DNA from: Acanthococcus lagerstroemiae
Lineage: Eukaryota > Arthropoda > Insecta > Hemiptera > Eriococcidae
NCBI GenBank assembly: GCA_031841125.1
Contig: CM063112.1
Coordinates: 25,322,603-25,386,602 of the forward strand
Reading direction: 5' to 3'
Length of the DNA: 64,000 nucleotides
In this document: in pieces, positions 52,740-64,000 of the stretch
Layout of the letters: every line of letters starts with the position of its first letter
How positions within the stretch are numbered: the stretch's first letter is position 1
Translations under genes and position numbers: made by a program
The notes under the pieces: model-generated
Databases searched by the model: none
Seen by the model: the letters and a program-made list of their open reading frames with translations, nothing else
Told to the model about the DNA's origin: nothing

Positions 52740-54795
52740 AGAAGGAAAATAAATTTCAATGTAAGTTTAAAGAAGATTACTTCAGAATTTGCAAAAAAAT
52801 ATCTAGCATTCCTGGTCAGAAATCTGAATACGGCAAATTCCATTGACAAGCTCCAAACTTAATTATAATAAAATCAGCGAAGGAAACAATAGCAGGCCTA
52901 CCGACCCAAAACGAAAAATGTTGCTCTCTCGGGAATTAAAAGCGCTGATTAATAAACGCGATAAACTAAGAAACAACAGGAATAAAAAAATTGAATTTAA
53001 TATTAGTTGTAAACTAGTAAAATTCAAGCTAAGAGAATTCAACAGAACAAATGAAAAAAGAACAATAAAAACAATTTTGGATTCCACAAAAAGTACTAAA
53101 AAAAAAGAAAAAAAGTTCAATGTTCTCTCTGGGAAATACGAGTATACGGACCACGTATATCATTGACAGAAGGGGGAAAAGATATATGACAAAAAGGAGA
53201 CAAATAAAATAGCAACAAAATTTCATATTCTGCCGATAAACTGACTCCATACTCGAATTTAAGAAGAGGGAATGACGAGAAAGAATCACCTTTCCTCATT
53301 GGAGAAGTGGAAAAAACTGTAAAAAAAAAAAAACTAAAAAATTACAAAGCACCGGGTAGCGATAGAATTACGGTAGATAGCTGACACGAATTTTTAATGC
53401 AATTTTAGAGTCTCAACAAATACCGGATTCATAAATAAAATCAGAGATTATTTTAATTTACAAGAAAGATGATCGAACAATTATAGACCTACATCCTTGA
53501 ACTCCGTACTGTCAAAAATCTTTGCAAAACTGATGGAAAATAGAATAAAAAGTGCAATAGACCCACATTCGAGAAATCAAGCTGGCGTTAAGAGAGGCTA
53601 CTCCACCCCGGACCACTTACACACGGTAAACATAATCCTGGAAAAATCAAAAGCGAATCGGTTTCCGGTTCACTTTGCATTTATCGACAATTCGAAAAGG
53701 CTTTTGACTCTCTGGACCATACCCATTTGATTGAGTCACTACGAAAGATGGGCTTAACAGACTACCTCACGTCTATAATCAATAACTCATATTCGGGGAT
53801 AAGCGCAAGAATAGAAACCGATCAAACAGGAGAATACTTTGACACTATGAAAGGAGTGAAGCAAGGGGATCCTTTATCTCCGACCCTCTTCTCCATGGCA
53901 TCAGAAAACTTTTTTAACAAAATAGACTGGGAAGGGAAAGGATTAAACATATAATACAAATTGTCTTCAATTCGCTGACGATATCATTCTACATAAGACC
54001 TCATCCAAATTAGATGAAATTCAAAAAATGATAAGAGAACTAGCAGGACTTCAAAAGAATTTGGAGAAAACAAAAATTCTTAACCAAGCAACAAACAAGG
54101 ATATTTTCATAGACAACCAAAAATTAGAAATTGTACACGAGATAATTTATTACGTCGGTCAATTAGTCTCTTTCAAAAATAAAACACAAAAAGAAATCGA
54201 CAGGAGAATCGCAATTGCGAGGAAAAAGTACTGGAATCTTAAATATAAATATGTGTAGAAAGATTCATTTTCAAACTTTCACAAAAATCAGATATTTAAT
54301 ATGTGTATAGTACCGTCACTGATTTATGGATCTCCAGTTTGGACTATGACTATAAAAGACGAAAACAATATTAGAAAATACAAAATGCAATTGAAAGATC
54401 TAGCACCGATCGCACCGATGTAGTCAGAACGATAAGAAGGCCAGGAAATGGGCAGGCCATGTGGCTAGAATAAGAGACTCAAGATGGACGTACAAATCCA
54501 CACATTCTGGTACTTGAAGCAATTTAAAAGAAATCCCGGGAAACAATATGCAAAGTGAACCGATGAAATCGGTACTTTCTTAAAACATAAGTTTTTCGAC
54601 CGAATAGCAGCAGCCAGACGGGAGTGGGATAGGCTGCAGGAGGCCTTCGCCCTAAAACAAGGTCTTGAGTTGGGGAAAAAGGCTTCCATTCACCGTATTA
54701 CCTTATGATTATAAAACCTACTGTAAGAAATATGTAAGGTATACATGTAATCTGTTATACGAAATCAAGCCTAATAATTAAAAAAAAAAAACCAT
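52740..54795 (+). pseudogene. LINE ORF2, endonuclease linker to C-terminus (RTE-like)
   Basis: Colinear pieces in several frames give FNVSLKKITSEFAKKYLAFL, RKMLLSRELKALINKRDKLR, then the reverse transcriptase: NQAGVKRGYSTPDHLHTVN, AFIDNSKRL (first Asp), LIESLRKMGLTDYLTSII and MKGVKQGDPLSPTLFS. QFADDII (catalytic motif, 53968-53988) follows in another frame, then IYYVGQLVSFKNKTQKEIDR and IVPSLIYGSPVW. The C-terminus shows RKWAGHVARIRDSRWT and AAARREWDRLQEAFA. It ends in an A-rich tail at 54779-54792. At least six frame breaks or stops; no ORF1 and no endonuclease. A non-functional copy. Confidence 0.9.
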
Positions 54796-54846
54796 AAGCC
54801 ACGGAAACACATCCTTCACACCGCCACTGGTTGTGTTATCCGTGTG

Positions 54847-55339
54847 CAGTGCTGCCAACCAAGCCTGTTGAAAAACCCCCAGGATGCCCCAAAAAATCTT
54901 GAGACAAAAATGTTCCCATTTTGTATATTTCTCAACAATTATTCAATGTTTACTGACTCATCACATTTGTTGTTTTACCCCCCCCCCCCCAGCTCTGTCG
55001 ATAATCCAAAACATTTTCCTTTTTCTTTTCACTTTTGCTCTTGAATACTGTGAAGAAAAGAGAAGATAATTTCATTATTTACGTCTTCTATTTCTTAGAA
55101 CATTTTGATGCCCCAAATGGCTCTTTTCTCGTGGCAGGTCACAGATGCATTTTACATTTCTATTACCGGGTAAAATCTGAGTGCTTATTATACTTCCATA
55201 AGGCGATAAATTTTTCCTTTCCCAAATTGTAGAAGCGAAAAATTTGAAGAAGCAAGGCATATTCACTCAGTTTTATGTAAATTCTTGAAAAACCTCAAAC
55301 TTTGAAATCTCAAGATTTATCTTGAGGTTGGCAGCAGTA
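54847..55339. mobile_element. 493-bp hAT-type MITE with target duplication
   Basis: The left end CAGTGCTGCCAACC and the reversed right end TACTGCTGCCAACC form the termini. The flanks TCCGTGTG (54839-54846) and TCTGTGTG (55340-55347) are an 8-bp duplication with one change. The right end adds a hairpin (CTCAAGAT-TT-ATCTTGAG). A C-run is at 54970-54980. Non-coding. Confidence 0.88.
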
Positions 55340-55347
55340 TCTGTGTG

Positions 55348-57842
55348 TCACCCCCGCTTGAATATACGACGATACAACGAGCACTATACTTTTAGTTTGG
55401 ATCTATTCTAGACTAATTGGTCGGTTCCTGACCAAGCCTCTGGCTGGTCGATCGTGCTCTCTCGTCGAACATCATGCACTAACCTCATTGTCTCTAACGA
55501 TGATTTATGTGCTTCGACACTTCTGACGGGAGCTGCACACGCTATTTCCAACAGCATTTAATACATCACTCCTATTTTATCTTTCTATTTCATTCATACT
55601 TGCTGACTATTTACTCGTTAGCTGATGTCTGTACAATATATGTACTTATGTTATTCTGGCAGTTTATTTCCTCCAACTACTTAATAGAATAAACATATTT
55701 TCAGATAACCTACAGCGAAAAGACACGACTTCAGAAGATTTAGATGACCGGTAGACACCCTGGTGCTGGAGAGCACCATACAGTCTTCTGTCCAATTTTT
55801 CAAGTATATCTTTCTCCCACGTTTCCCTTGAAATCTTGTTCTACGTTCGTGTACCAAGCTGAGCAACTCTTGAAACTCACAGTCAACTCTCGAAGCCCAG
55901 AACTACCGAAACCCGGCCAAAAATCTTCACAAAAATAACTCAGCACTTCTCTAGGCTACCGAATGAAAATATATTTTTGTGACGGCGCATAAAGTACGAC
56001 ATTAATATATGCTGCGAAAGTTCCAAGTTTTAATATTCACTATAGTCGGCGACATGATGTATAACATTCATTAACTTTACGTCTTCCAAAGGCGAGCCAG
56101 CTCGGGTACGGAGTCACACACAGGCTATTTACGACTACACTTTTTCAGACCCGCCGCCGAGTTTTCGCAAAACAAAAATTATAAACGGCCTCGGGAGGAC
56201 CTATATATTTCAATTCGCGTCGGCCAAACAAATAATAGGGAGTAAAGTATTATCGATGAAAATTATTAGCTTTTCAACTCTCGGCCGCCTGCTCTTCGCT
56301 GCAATTAGTTTTTCGTCGCCTTCCACGTTCGCGATCATATTTCAAAGACACCGAGCGCGCGGCAGCGCACGGTCCCCTTTCGACATTTGCAAAAACGAGT
56401 AGGGCAAAAGACAGGACACCTAAAATGGATTCGCGAAGAGCATCGAGAAGGCTGTAAAGTGGCTATTTTCGTATCACCGTATACAACATCAAAAGGCGCA
56501 GGATTAGATGTTGAGGAAGATTCGGGTATAATTAGCGGTTGCGTAAAACGAAGTTTATTTACGTGCGAAGACAAACACAAGTCCGCAGATACGCGTTAGG
56601 CAAACTCATATATTACCAACGTCTACTCATTAGGACGCTGTACCATTTCACCCCACGCCACGGCTCTCCTTTCCACAATTAAGATATCCTGCGATAAATC
56701 ACGAGTCAATCAAAATGTCGGCTTTCGAAGCAGACAAAGCGCGATTAAAATACACACGCCTTTCTACGATACATTATAACGTACACACCAACAGATAGAT
56801 GGGTAATATGCATATCGTCGAATGGTTCCATCGCAAATACCCCAAGTCGAGAACTGATTTAATTAGCCCACAGTGGAATTAACGTGGTCGTGTTCCAGAA
56901 ACGCCCCTTCTGAAACTCGACCGATATTACCTATTAACTGACATCCAAAATGGGAAGGAACCGGAGACAGCCGCACGAGATGTCGACTTGTCGACACCAC
57001 AGAAGGGAAAAGGACCTTAGCACTTCAACACACGCAGGAATCAACCAAAAAAAGAGGAAAAAACTCAATCGTAATTAGAGCACTGTATATTCGAGGGTGC
57101 TGAGCCGCCATTTTCGTTCGCCGTGTACCCTCGATCTTTATCGCGGGCAGCCTCGATCTTTGCCGGCGACGCATTCGCTAATCAACGGAAACATTACAGT
57201 GGATAATCATGCATTCAAATTTATTGTACTGCATTTGATCAGGTTTTTCGTGTTGGTTGTTGGTCGGATTTTTTCACGTCCAGTCATAGTGGATTTACAT
57301 TCGAGTTGTGGCAACATGTCGTCAACAAACTTCGAAATGTCGGCGACAAGTACGGATTTAAATTTTCCTTTCCAACTTTGTTGCAGACTCGACACAGACA
57401 TGTCGCGAACGACTTTTCCCCGAATCAACACGCGCCGGTTTGAGAATGTCGGATACTTGTGTTTTCCGCCCAAAAATTATAATTCTTGAATAAGATTTGT
57501 CGTGATTTTTGTATTTTCAAAGTTTTTCTTTTGCTCTGAAGTTATTTCAGAATTTTTTAAAGAATAATAAATAATTCTTACACGAGTAATTTTGGAGTTT
57601 GAAATATGCATCCAGATCATCGAAAGAGAATAAGTTTCGCGATATTATTGTGCCTGCAATTGATGAAGAACAAAAGACGTCCCAGGAGATACTGAGTGCG
57701 TCCATCCTTGCAGGAAAAACGAACCCTGCCGATATTAGAACAAACGACAGCGGACGATATAGGCTCGTCTCGAGAAGAAATACTCCGTCGAGGATATTTT
57801 AAAGCGTTTCTGAGGATGCCTTTCGAGTTATTTTTCATATTA
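55348..57842. other. 2.5 kb without a recognised gene
   Basis: 56080-57480 is GC-richer and less repetitive than the rest and may be single-copy DNA. Frames at 56335-56580 (-), 57097-57489 (+) and 57207-57473 (-) have no known domain. GATCTTT-CGCGGGCAGCC phrases near 57132 could be 5' untranslated sequence. 57599-57840 has two overlapping protein-like frames that I cannot identify. Confidence 0.4.
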
Positions 57843-58671
57843 CAGTAAAAGTCGCTTTTATTATAATGTCTGATAGTGGCATAAGTTGCTTAATGTCATA
57901 ACAATGAGCAAGTCCCGTCCTCCCGTATACAAATACATTGTAAATCTGCCGGTTATTGGAATGGGCAAGTCGCTTATTGCAATGAAGTACGACTATAATT
58001 TTTATGAAAAAACATGAGTTACTTGGCACTTTTTCTTTCACATGTTATCATTTCTTTGCTTCTCGCTGGTCAGTCTGTGTCTTGTTACAAAACTGTGAGC
58101 AACCGTGTAACTATGTCGACTAAATCTACAAGCAATAAATGTCGTCGTGATCTTAGTGTCGCCGAGAAAGCTGAAATTTTACGCGAATATGATGCATTGC
58201 CTAAAACAGTGACGCAGAGTGAAGCGGCCATCAAGCTCCGTATTTCACAACCCTTTTTGTCGAAGTTGCTGAAGAAACGAGATAGCATCCAGGAAGCAAT
58301 TGCCAAGAATGAAAACAGCAGCCGAAAAAGAAAAAGAACAGAAAAAGATGGCGATGTCGAAGAGGCTTTGTTACAGTGGTTCAATCATGTTCGTGAAGCT
58401 GATGGGCGGGTTAATGGTCCTTTAATGCGCGAAAAAGCCGAGGAGTTAGCAAAAAAAAATGGGAAAATCAGATTTCACGGCAACTGAGGGTTGGTTCCGG
58501 CGATGGGCTCTGAGAGAGAATATTGTGTACAAGAAACCGCATGGCGAACTGCGTGATGCTGACACCGTCGCTGCACAATCTTGATTGAAAGAGTGTTGGC
58601 CAAACCTAATTGCAAATTACTCTCCTGACGACATCTACAACGGAGATGAGACTGCGCTATACTATAGAGCC

Positions 58672-61600
58672 TAGGGTGGTTCTTATTTATAGATGCGAAA
58701 AAAATTTTCAAGTATTCCATTGTCCCACACCTCGAAGTTGTTCCTTTTGTTGAAAAAACATACTATGATAAATTTCAGCCCGATCAATCAATTTTGAAAC
58801 GTGCCTCAGTACCATCACGTTTTATGAAATTGAAGGAGTGCGGCGGCAATCATATCACACCGTCTGCTACAGCACATTGTGAATAGTAACTTGACCCGTG
58901 ATGACATGGTAGATGTGTGCTCTTGAGTTCCCCCACTCCGTGATTTTTTGCACTTTGTCGAGATGCTCGTCCCATTGTATTCCACATCGCTACATCCGTT
59001 TCAAAATTTCAACATTTCAACTCTTCATTCTCCTTGTGTTCGTTGAGTAATATGTCATTGTGTGCGCGTTGATTTTTCTTTTCGCAATTAATAAGCATGG
59101 CGTCAAAACTACAGTTACGTAAAGATAAGAAAGTGGTGTTGTTGGGGCATTATTGCTCTGAAATTGTAGGCTCGAAACTACCCTCCAACAGGCAACTTCT
59201 TCAAGTTTTATTCTTTCATACAAGAGAGGAAAAGATGTCGGTGGTGGATGGCATCAAACTTGCAGTTGATAAAGCGACCATCTTTTGGGATAAAGCCAAA
59301 ATCCCAACAAGACGGAAAGACCACAGTTACCAGCTGTTGAAGAAATTGTATGATGAATTACGAAACATTCAAAAAAATATGTCTTCAAAGTCGAAAAGTG
59401 AAAAACAGAAAAATTTGGAGAAGGATTTCGAATCAAAACTAGATAATTTATTCGATATGGCACATAACGACGCGCTGAAACTCATTGATAATGAAGAAGA
59501 CAGACAATTTTTGATACTTCAGCGTGAAGGAAGAATCGGTTCATTGGGAGGTGTTGACAAGAAGCTTGCTGAAAAACAATCACGGAAACGAAAACAAACT
59601 ACAAAACTTGAAAGTCGAACGAAAAAACAAAAAGAGCTAATTGAAGAGTTATTAGGTAAGTAAAATGATAATTATCATAAGTGAATCAACAATATTTAGG
59701 ATAGAAGGTCTAACAATCAACTTTAATTTCAGATTCAAAAGTTGAATTAGCTTCAAGTACTAGCTCGTGCTCGACCTTGACTGATATAGGCGAAAATGGA
59801 TCGCCTGTGCATTCTGCAGTATCAGGCAGTGACAATTTGGCAACGCTTGGTTGTTCTAATTGGCCACTGCCCACTAATCAAGGACATACTCTCCAGAAAG
59901 AAGATGTAGGATCGATTGACAGAGAAACAAGAGGCCGTCAACAAGTAATGACTCCCAGACTAAGCGCCGCATTAGACGCAGCTCAAGTTTCTGATCGCCA
60001 AGCAGTGCATATTTTGATCGCTGCTGCTTCAGGATTTGGAGTGGACCCAAGTCATTTCGCAATCAATAGATCATCGATCAAAAGATACCGAGAAATAGCG
60101 CGAAAAGAAAAGGCAAAAGAGATAAAAGAAAAATTTGATGGTCATGAATTCAATGCTACAGTGGTTCACTGGGATGGCAAATTGTTACCGGCTGTAACAG
60201 GTAAAGAAATGGTTGACCGCCTTCCAATACTAGTTACAGATAGTGATGTAGAACAAATACTAGCAGTCCCATTTTTGGATTCGGGATCAGGAGCAGCTGC
60301 CTGTGATGCAGTCTATGAAGCTCTCTGTGAATGGGGGCTGCAGGATATAGTTCAAGCATGTTGCTTTGACACAACTGCTGTCAATACCAGTAGTAAAAAT
60401 GGATGCTGCGTTCTTTTAGAAAATAAATTGAGACGCAATTTATTACATTTAGCTTGTCGTCATCATATATTAGAGCTTTTCATCAGAGCAGCTTTTGAAG
60501 CCAGAATTCCAGGCACGTCAGGTCCAAATGTTCCACTTTTCAAACAATTCCAAGATTTTTGGCCGAAACTTGATGTGAAGAAATTTGATCCAGGATTATC
60601 AGAAGAAAGAATAAGAACAGTATTCTTGAACGACAGAGAAGATATTATTTTATACTTGCGAGCCACCCTTGAAATTCGCCAGCCGCGGGATGATTATAAA
60701 GAATTTCTCCAACTATGTCTCGTTTTTTTAGGAGATGTTCCTAACCCAGAAAATACTTTATTTAGTTATCCAGGCGCCATGAGTCATGCACGTTGGATGT
60801 CTAAAGTTATTTATTCGCTCAAAATATATTTATTTAGAAAAGAGTTTAAAGTAAGCGCAAGTGAACTTAGCGGATTGCAAGAAATTTGTATTTGTATTTT
60901 TATTGTTAAAGTTTATGTCAAGGCTTGGTTTGACGCTGCAAATGCAACGAAAGCACTGTATTCTGATTTCAACCTTTTAAAAATGCTTTTTAATTATAAA
61001 ACTATTGACGCAAAAATTGCAGGGGCGACGCTCGAAAAATGCTGTCGTCATTTGTGGTACCTTGGGTCCGAAACTATAGCGTTTTCCTTTTTCGACCATA
61101 ATGTCCCAGAGAATGTGAAAGAAATTATGCGACAACGGTTTTTACAATTCGAGCACTCAAATTCTAGTGGAGAAAAGGAGGAAGAAGAAGATCAAAAAGA
61201 TGAAGAAGAAAACTATGATTGTTCGCGGATAAAATTTCCTTTGAAGCTAAGAAATGTAGAAGCGGTTTGCAAAGGTGGCTTCGAGCAGTTCATCACTCCA
61301 ACGACCTCCAACTTTTTTAAAAGATTTCAAATTGATACCAATTTTTTAGAAAAGCCGCCATCTAAATGGGAGAATGAAAATAGTTATAAAAAAGGTTTTG
61401 AAATAGTTTCAAAACTGAAAGTTGTGAATGATGCGGCAGAACGAGGGGTGAAACTATGCCAAGATTTTAATAACAGTTTTTCAAAGAATGAAGAGCAGAA
61501 GCAATTCATTATTCAAATTGAGTCAGATTATCGAAAACGATTTCCAGATTCTAAAAAAGCCACATTGTTAAAGTAGAAATCAAATGTATTTGATAAGTGT

Positions 61601-61888
61601 ATTTGTATTAACTAGATATTAACTGTTAACTATTAAACATAAAAAATAAACACTGTTCTCTTCTGCAATTCATTGCTTCCTATTACTTTTAGATAAATCT
61701 GCAATATAGGTAAGGTGAAGAAATTTTTTTGTTATCGTCATATGAAAGCGAAAGTAAAGTGTTTCTAGGCACGCTTCAAAATTGATCAATTGAGCTGAAA
61801 TTTTGGTTGAATCATTTTTTCATAAAAAGGAACTAATATAGGGGGTGGGAGCAGAAAAAATCGAAAGTCAAAAATAAGGACCACCCTA
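58672..61888 (+). mobile_element. intact 3.2-kb divergent hAT-like element
   Basis: The ends TAGGGTGGTTCTTATTT and, reversed, TAGGGTGGTCCTTATTT are nearly perfect inverted repeats. ATAGAGCC lies on both sides (58664-58671 and 61889-61896). The 8-bp duplication and the features of its transposase point to the hAT superfamily, although the TAGGG-start termini differ from the usual CAG-start hAT ends seen elsewhere in this window. The perfect duplication, clean termini and unbroken gene indicate a recent insertion. Confidence 0.93.
59097..61576 (+). CDS. hAT-like transposase, two exons, intact, 800 aa
   Basis: Exon 1 is 59097-59655 and exon 2 is 59733-61576. The 77-bp intron has GTAAGT and TTTCAG borders and joins codon parts to Asp187. 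Residues 1-186 are Lys/Glu-rich and probably helical, ending in a basic stretch (KQSRKRKQTTK). The core holds VVHWDGKLLP (D334), ACCFDTTAVNTSSKNG (D399), LACRHHILEL (C-x2-H, about 428-431), SHARWMSKVIYS, CCRHLWYLG and VVNDAAERGVKL (E756). D-D-E spacing with a large insert before the Glu, the CxxH after the second Asp, and the LW and RW motifs are hAT hallmarks. An acidic tract lies at about 667-679. I know this protein type as uncharacterised multicopy genes in arthropods and cnidarians; the link to hAT is my inference. No stop or frameshift. Probably cuts and pastes 58672-61888 and related copies. Confidence 0.9.
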
Positions 61889-63032
61889 ATAGAGCCCTAC
61901 CTGAAACCTCATACGTGTTCAAACATGAAGATGCAAAGGGCTGTAAAGTAGCAAAAGATCGCATTACCGTATTATGTTGCGTAAGTATGAGCGGTAGCAA
62001 AGAAAGATTACAGGTGATTGGAAAAAGTGCCAAGCCTAGATGTTTTAGAAACGTAAAGAAATTGCCGGTTGATTATTTTGCAAACCAAAATGCTGGGATG
62101 ATGACTATAATTTTTAATGAATGGTTAATGAAGTGGGACGCCACTTTGAAACGTAAAATTCTGTTGTTAATCGATAACTGTACGGCTCATGTTGTTTCAA
62201 AACCTTTGAAACATATCGAAGTGATTTTTTTACCGGCGAATACCACATCATTAATCCAGCCTTGTGACCAAGGGATAATTCGTAATTTGAAAGCTTATTA
62301 TCGTACACATATGCGACGTCGGATCTTAGCGGAACTGGATTCACTCATTGGTTTGTCGGCGGCAGAAATCAGTAAGAAAACGGATCTCCTCAGTGCCCTC
62401 CACTTACTAGCGCAGGCTTGGAAAAATGTGACAAGCAATACGATTCAAAATTGTTTCACTAAAGGCGGTTTCAAGGACGTTATTGGTGAGACGTATAATG
62501 ATGACCCTACCCCTCTTCCGTAAGCCATGTCGACTGATGAATTTGATGACTGGGATGATTATCGATAAAAACGAGCAAACAGCATACGTCGTAACTGAAG
62601 ATGAAATTTGTGCCGAAATAATGTCTAAAATCTACCGCGTCTTCTGAGGAAAATGAAGAATGTAATGACGATGAGATTGTGTGCCCTCCAACAAACAAGG
62701 AAGTTCAACACGCTCTCAATGTTCTACGACGCACGGTTCAATGCTTATCTTAAGATTTCCGACCCCATTTTAGATATGAAACTTTTATAAATAATTTATT
62801 GGTGACTCGAGGGACGCAGTCGACTATTGATAAATATTTCAAAATGTGACTTGTACGAACATACCTCTACGTACAAGTAGGTATGTATGTATGTACTTAT
62901 ATTCTCAGTTTATAAGAATTTTAGACATCATAAAATCATGTTCAGAATTTTTCCTGTCGTTTTGTGGAATACGCCGCTTTATGTCATAAAATCCTCTTTG
63001 CCCAACGTCATTATAATAAGCGACTTTTACTG

Positions 63033-63871
63033 TATTTGAAAAAACTGAACAAGCGCTTCAGAACAAAGTAACAAGGCAACCAATAAGTGCTTTGAAAAGG
63101 TGGGTAAAACTGACGAGCTTTTCTAATAGGAACCAAGTTTTGTAGTACCTAATACTAAAGAGGCTTTATGAGGAACAATGTTTTACAATAAATCGTTACG
63201 TACTTTCAAAAAGGTGTGATCTAAATCCGTCACACAATCCTCTCTCATGTACAGGCTTTTTGACCGAAATAATTTGAAACGGTTATCGGCTATTGGTCAT
63301 AGAGAGTATTTCCAGAAACGGTCAAACAACTAAGTATAACTGTTATAACCGTTAATTCTAAAAATTATTCGGTCATAATAGTTAGATGAAAATGGCCTAT
63401 GCAGAGCCGGCGATTTACCATTTTCTCACCTGGTGCAAATACAAAACTTCTAAATAAGGAACCCTGAACCCCCCAAGAACATTGATACACAAAAACATCC
63501 AGTAAGTACCGATAAGTTTTAAAAAGTTGAATTAAAAAAAAAAAGTGAATTTTCCCACCTGGTGCAATGCACTAGGTGAAGAATCCAGCCTAGAGTGCAC
63601 CGAGCAAAGTTGCTATAATTTTAAATTTAGAGTTGTTCTGCAACTGAAAGAAAGTGATACCATATTTCTAACGCCCCTGGATCCGCCGAAAGGGGCTTTC
63701 GAAAGCAGTAACTCAAGAAACCTGTATTTCGGCGCTCTGAATCCAAAGTTGGTGGAACATTCTACTCTCCCATTTGAACAGAAAATGTTTCCACTAAAAA
63801 AGAAACGCAGTATCTTATGCCGAGCGAAGAACCTCCTAGGAGCAGGGACCCCAACGGAGGTTCAATAAAAA
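63033..63871. other. no recognised gene; mobile element scraps
   Basis: CAGAGCCGGCGATTTACC at 63402 resembles a hAT left end, without a right partner. CACCTGGTGCAA occurs twice (63429 and 63558). The 40-bp repeat shared with 20585-20624 lies at about 63659-63698. The 107-codon frame 63545-63868 has no domain. Confidence 0.4.
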
Positions 63872-64000
63872 GCCGCGGTGATTCCCATGAGGATGGAGCT
63901 GAAGTACCTTGACGTGATGCTAGATGCCGAGGGAAATTGGCTGCCCCACTTGGTGTGAGAAGGTAGTGCCCGTGCTGACGCAGTTATGTCAGAGAACCTT
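63872..64000 (+). pseudogene. LINE reverse transcriptase thumb fragment (R1-like), runs off the window
   Basis: MRMELKYLDVMLDAEGNWLP, then a TGA stop, then ARADAVMSENL. This matches the LKYLGV-LD-x4-W-PH block and helix after the reverse transcriptase palm in R1-type LINEs. The match starts abruptly, so the copy is 5'-truncated; the 3' part lies outside the window. Not related closely to 13440-14355 by sequence. Confidence 0.7.

Larger units (their letters stand above)
58113..62849 (+). pseudogene. Tigger transposase, interrupted
   Basis: From ATG 58113: MSTKSTSNKCRRDLSVAEKA starts a Psq-type helix-turn-helix, and the CENP-B-like second DNA-binding domain includes LLQWFNHVREADGRVNGPLM and EGWFRRWALREN. 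The DDE core has IYNGDETALYYRA, which is cut at 58671 by the nested element and resumes at 61897 as LPETSYVFKHEDAKGCKVAK. KILLLIDNCTAH (second Asp), VIFLPANTTSLIQPCDQGII and an acidic tail ending STIDKYFKM follow. Damage: a one-base change in the A9 run at 58450-58458, TGA at about 58582, TAA at 62521-62523, and a frame change near 62565. It bound the element ends and excised at TA sites; it is inactive now. Confidence 0.93.
57843..63032 (+). mobile_element. pogo/Tigger element with a nested hAT-like element
   Basis: CAGTAAAAGTCGCTT and about ten further bases are repeated in reverse at the right end (AAGCGACTTTTACTG). TA flanks each side (57841-57842 and 63033-63034), the usual Tc1/mariner-pogo target. 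Without the 3.2-kb insertion and its duplicated octamer the element would be 1965 bp, normal for Tiggers. Confidence 0.95.

Overview
The window looks like nuclear DNA of an arthropod, most likely an insect; I cannot name the species. It is AT-rich, has short GT-AG introns (77-82 bp in the transposases), shows no operons, and carries transposon families typical of insects: hAT, Mutator-like (MULE), pogo/Tigger, and RTE-, R1- and CR1/jockey-like LINEs. Coding density is very low. Most recognisable protein sequence belongs to mobile elements, and most copies are broken by frameshifts and stops.

Layout. 1-10 kb: a MULE fragment, LINE scraps, a purine-strand simple repeat, and an AT-rich satellite split by a 1.2-kb inverted-repeat element. 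12-14.4 kb: two decayed LINEs of different clades. 14.8-18 kb: a 330-bp near-complete palindrome, then a minus-strand two-exon MADF-BESS gene with no disabling change, the best host-gene candidate. 18.6-31 kb: a 0.6-kb repeat in two copies, a tRNA-derived SINE, three copies of a small transposon family, a ZBED5-like hAT fragment and a decayed multi-exon gene. 31.1-37.4 kb: two satellite-like arrays in opposite orientation enclosing a SWIM-zinc-finger MULE transposase and two unrecognised coding stretches. 37.4-46.1 kb: LINE fragments and two hAT elements with 8-bp target duplications. 46.2-50.6 kb: a second MULE with a 424-bp tandem array. 51.5 kb: a frameshifted dishevelled-type DIX segment. 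52.7-54.8 kb: an RTE-like LINE. 57.8-63.0 kb: a Tigger element split by an intact 3.2-kb hAT-like element.

How the parts relate. The insertions give a relative history. The 3.2-kb element (58672-61888) sits in the Tigger transposase, and removing it with one 8-bp target copy rejoins the reading frame, so it is younger than the Tigger. A 376-bp element (28410-28785) splits a LINE reverse transcriptase in the same way, and the hAT at 43154-46067 landed at the end of another LINE fragment. The 800-aa transposase at 59097-61576 has no frame break and is the only intact transposase seen here. The candidates for something little described are the SWIM-MULE composite with its companion ORFs, this intact divergent hAT-like element, and the array-bearing MULE.
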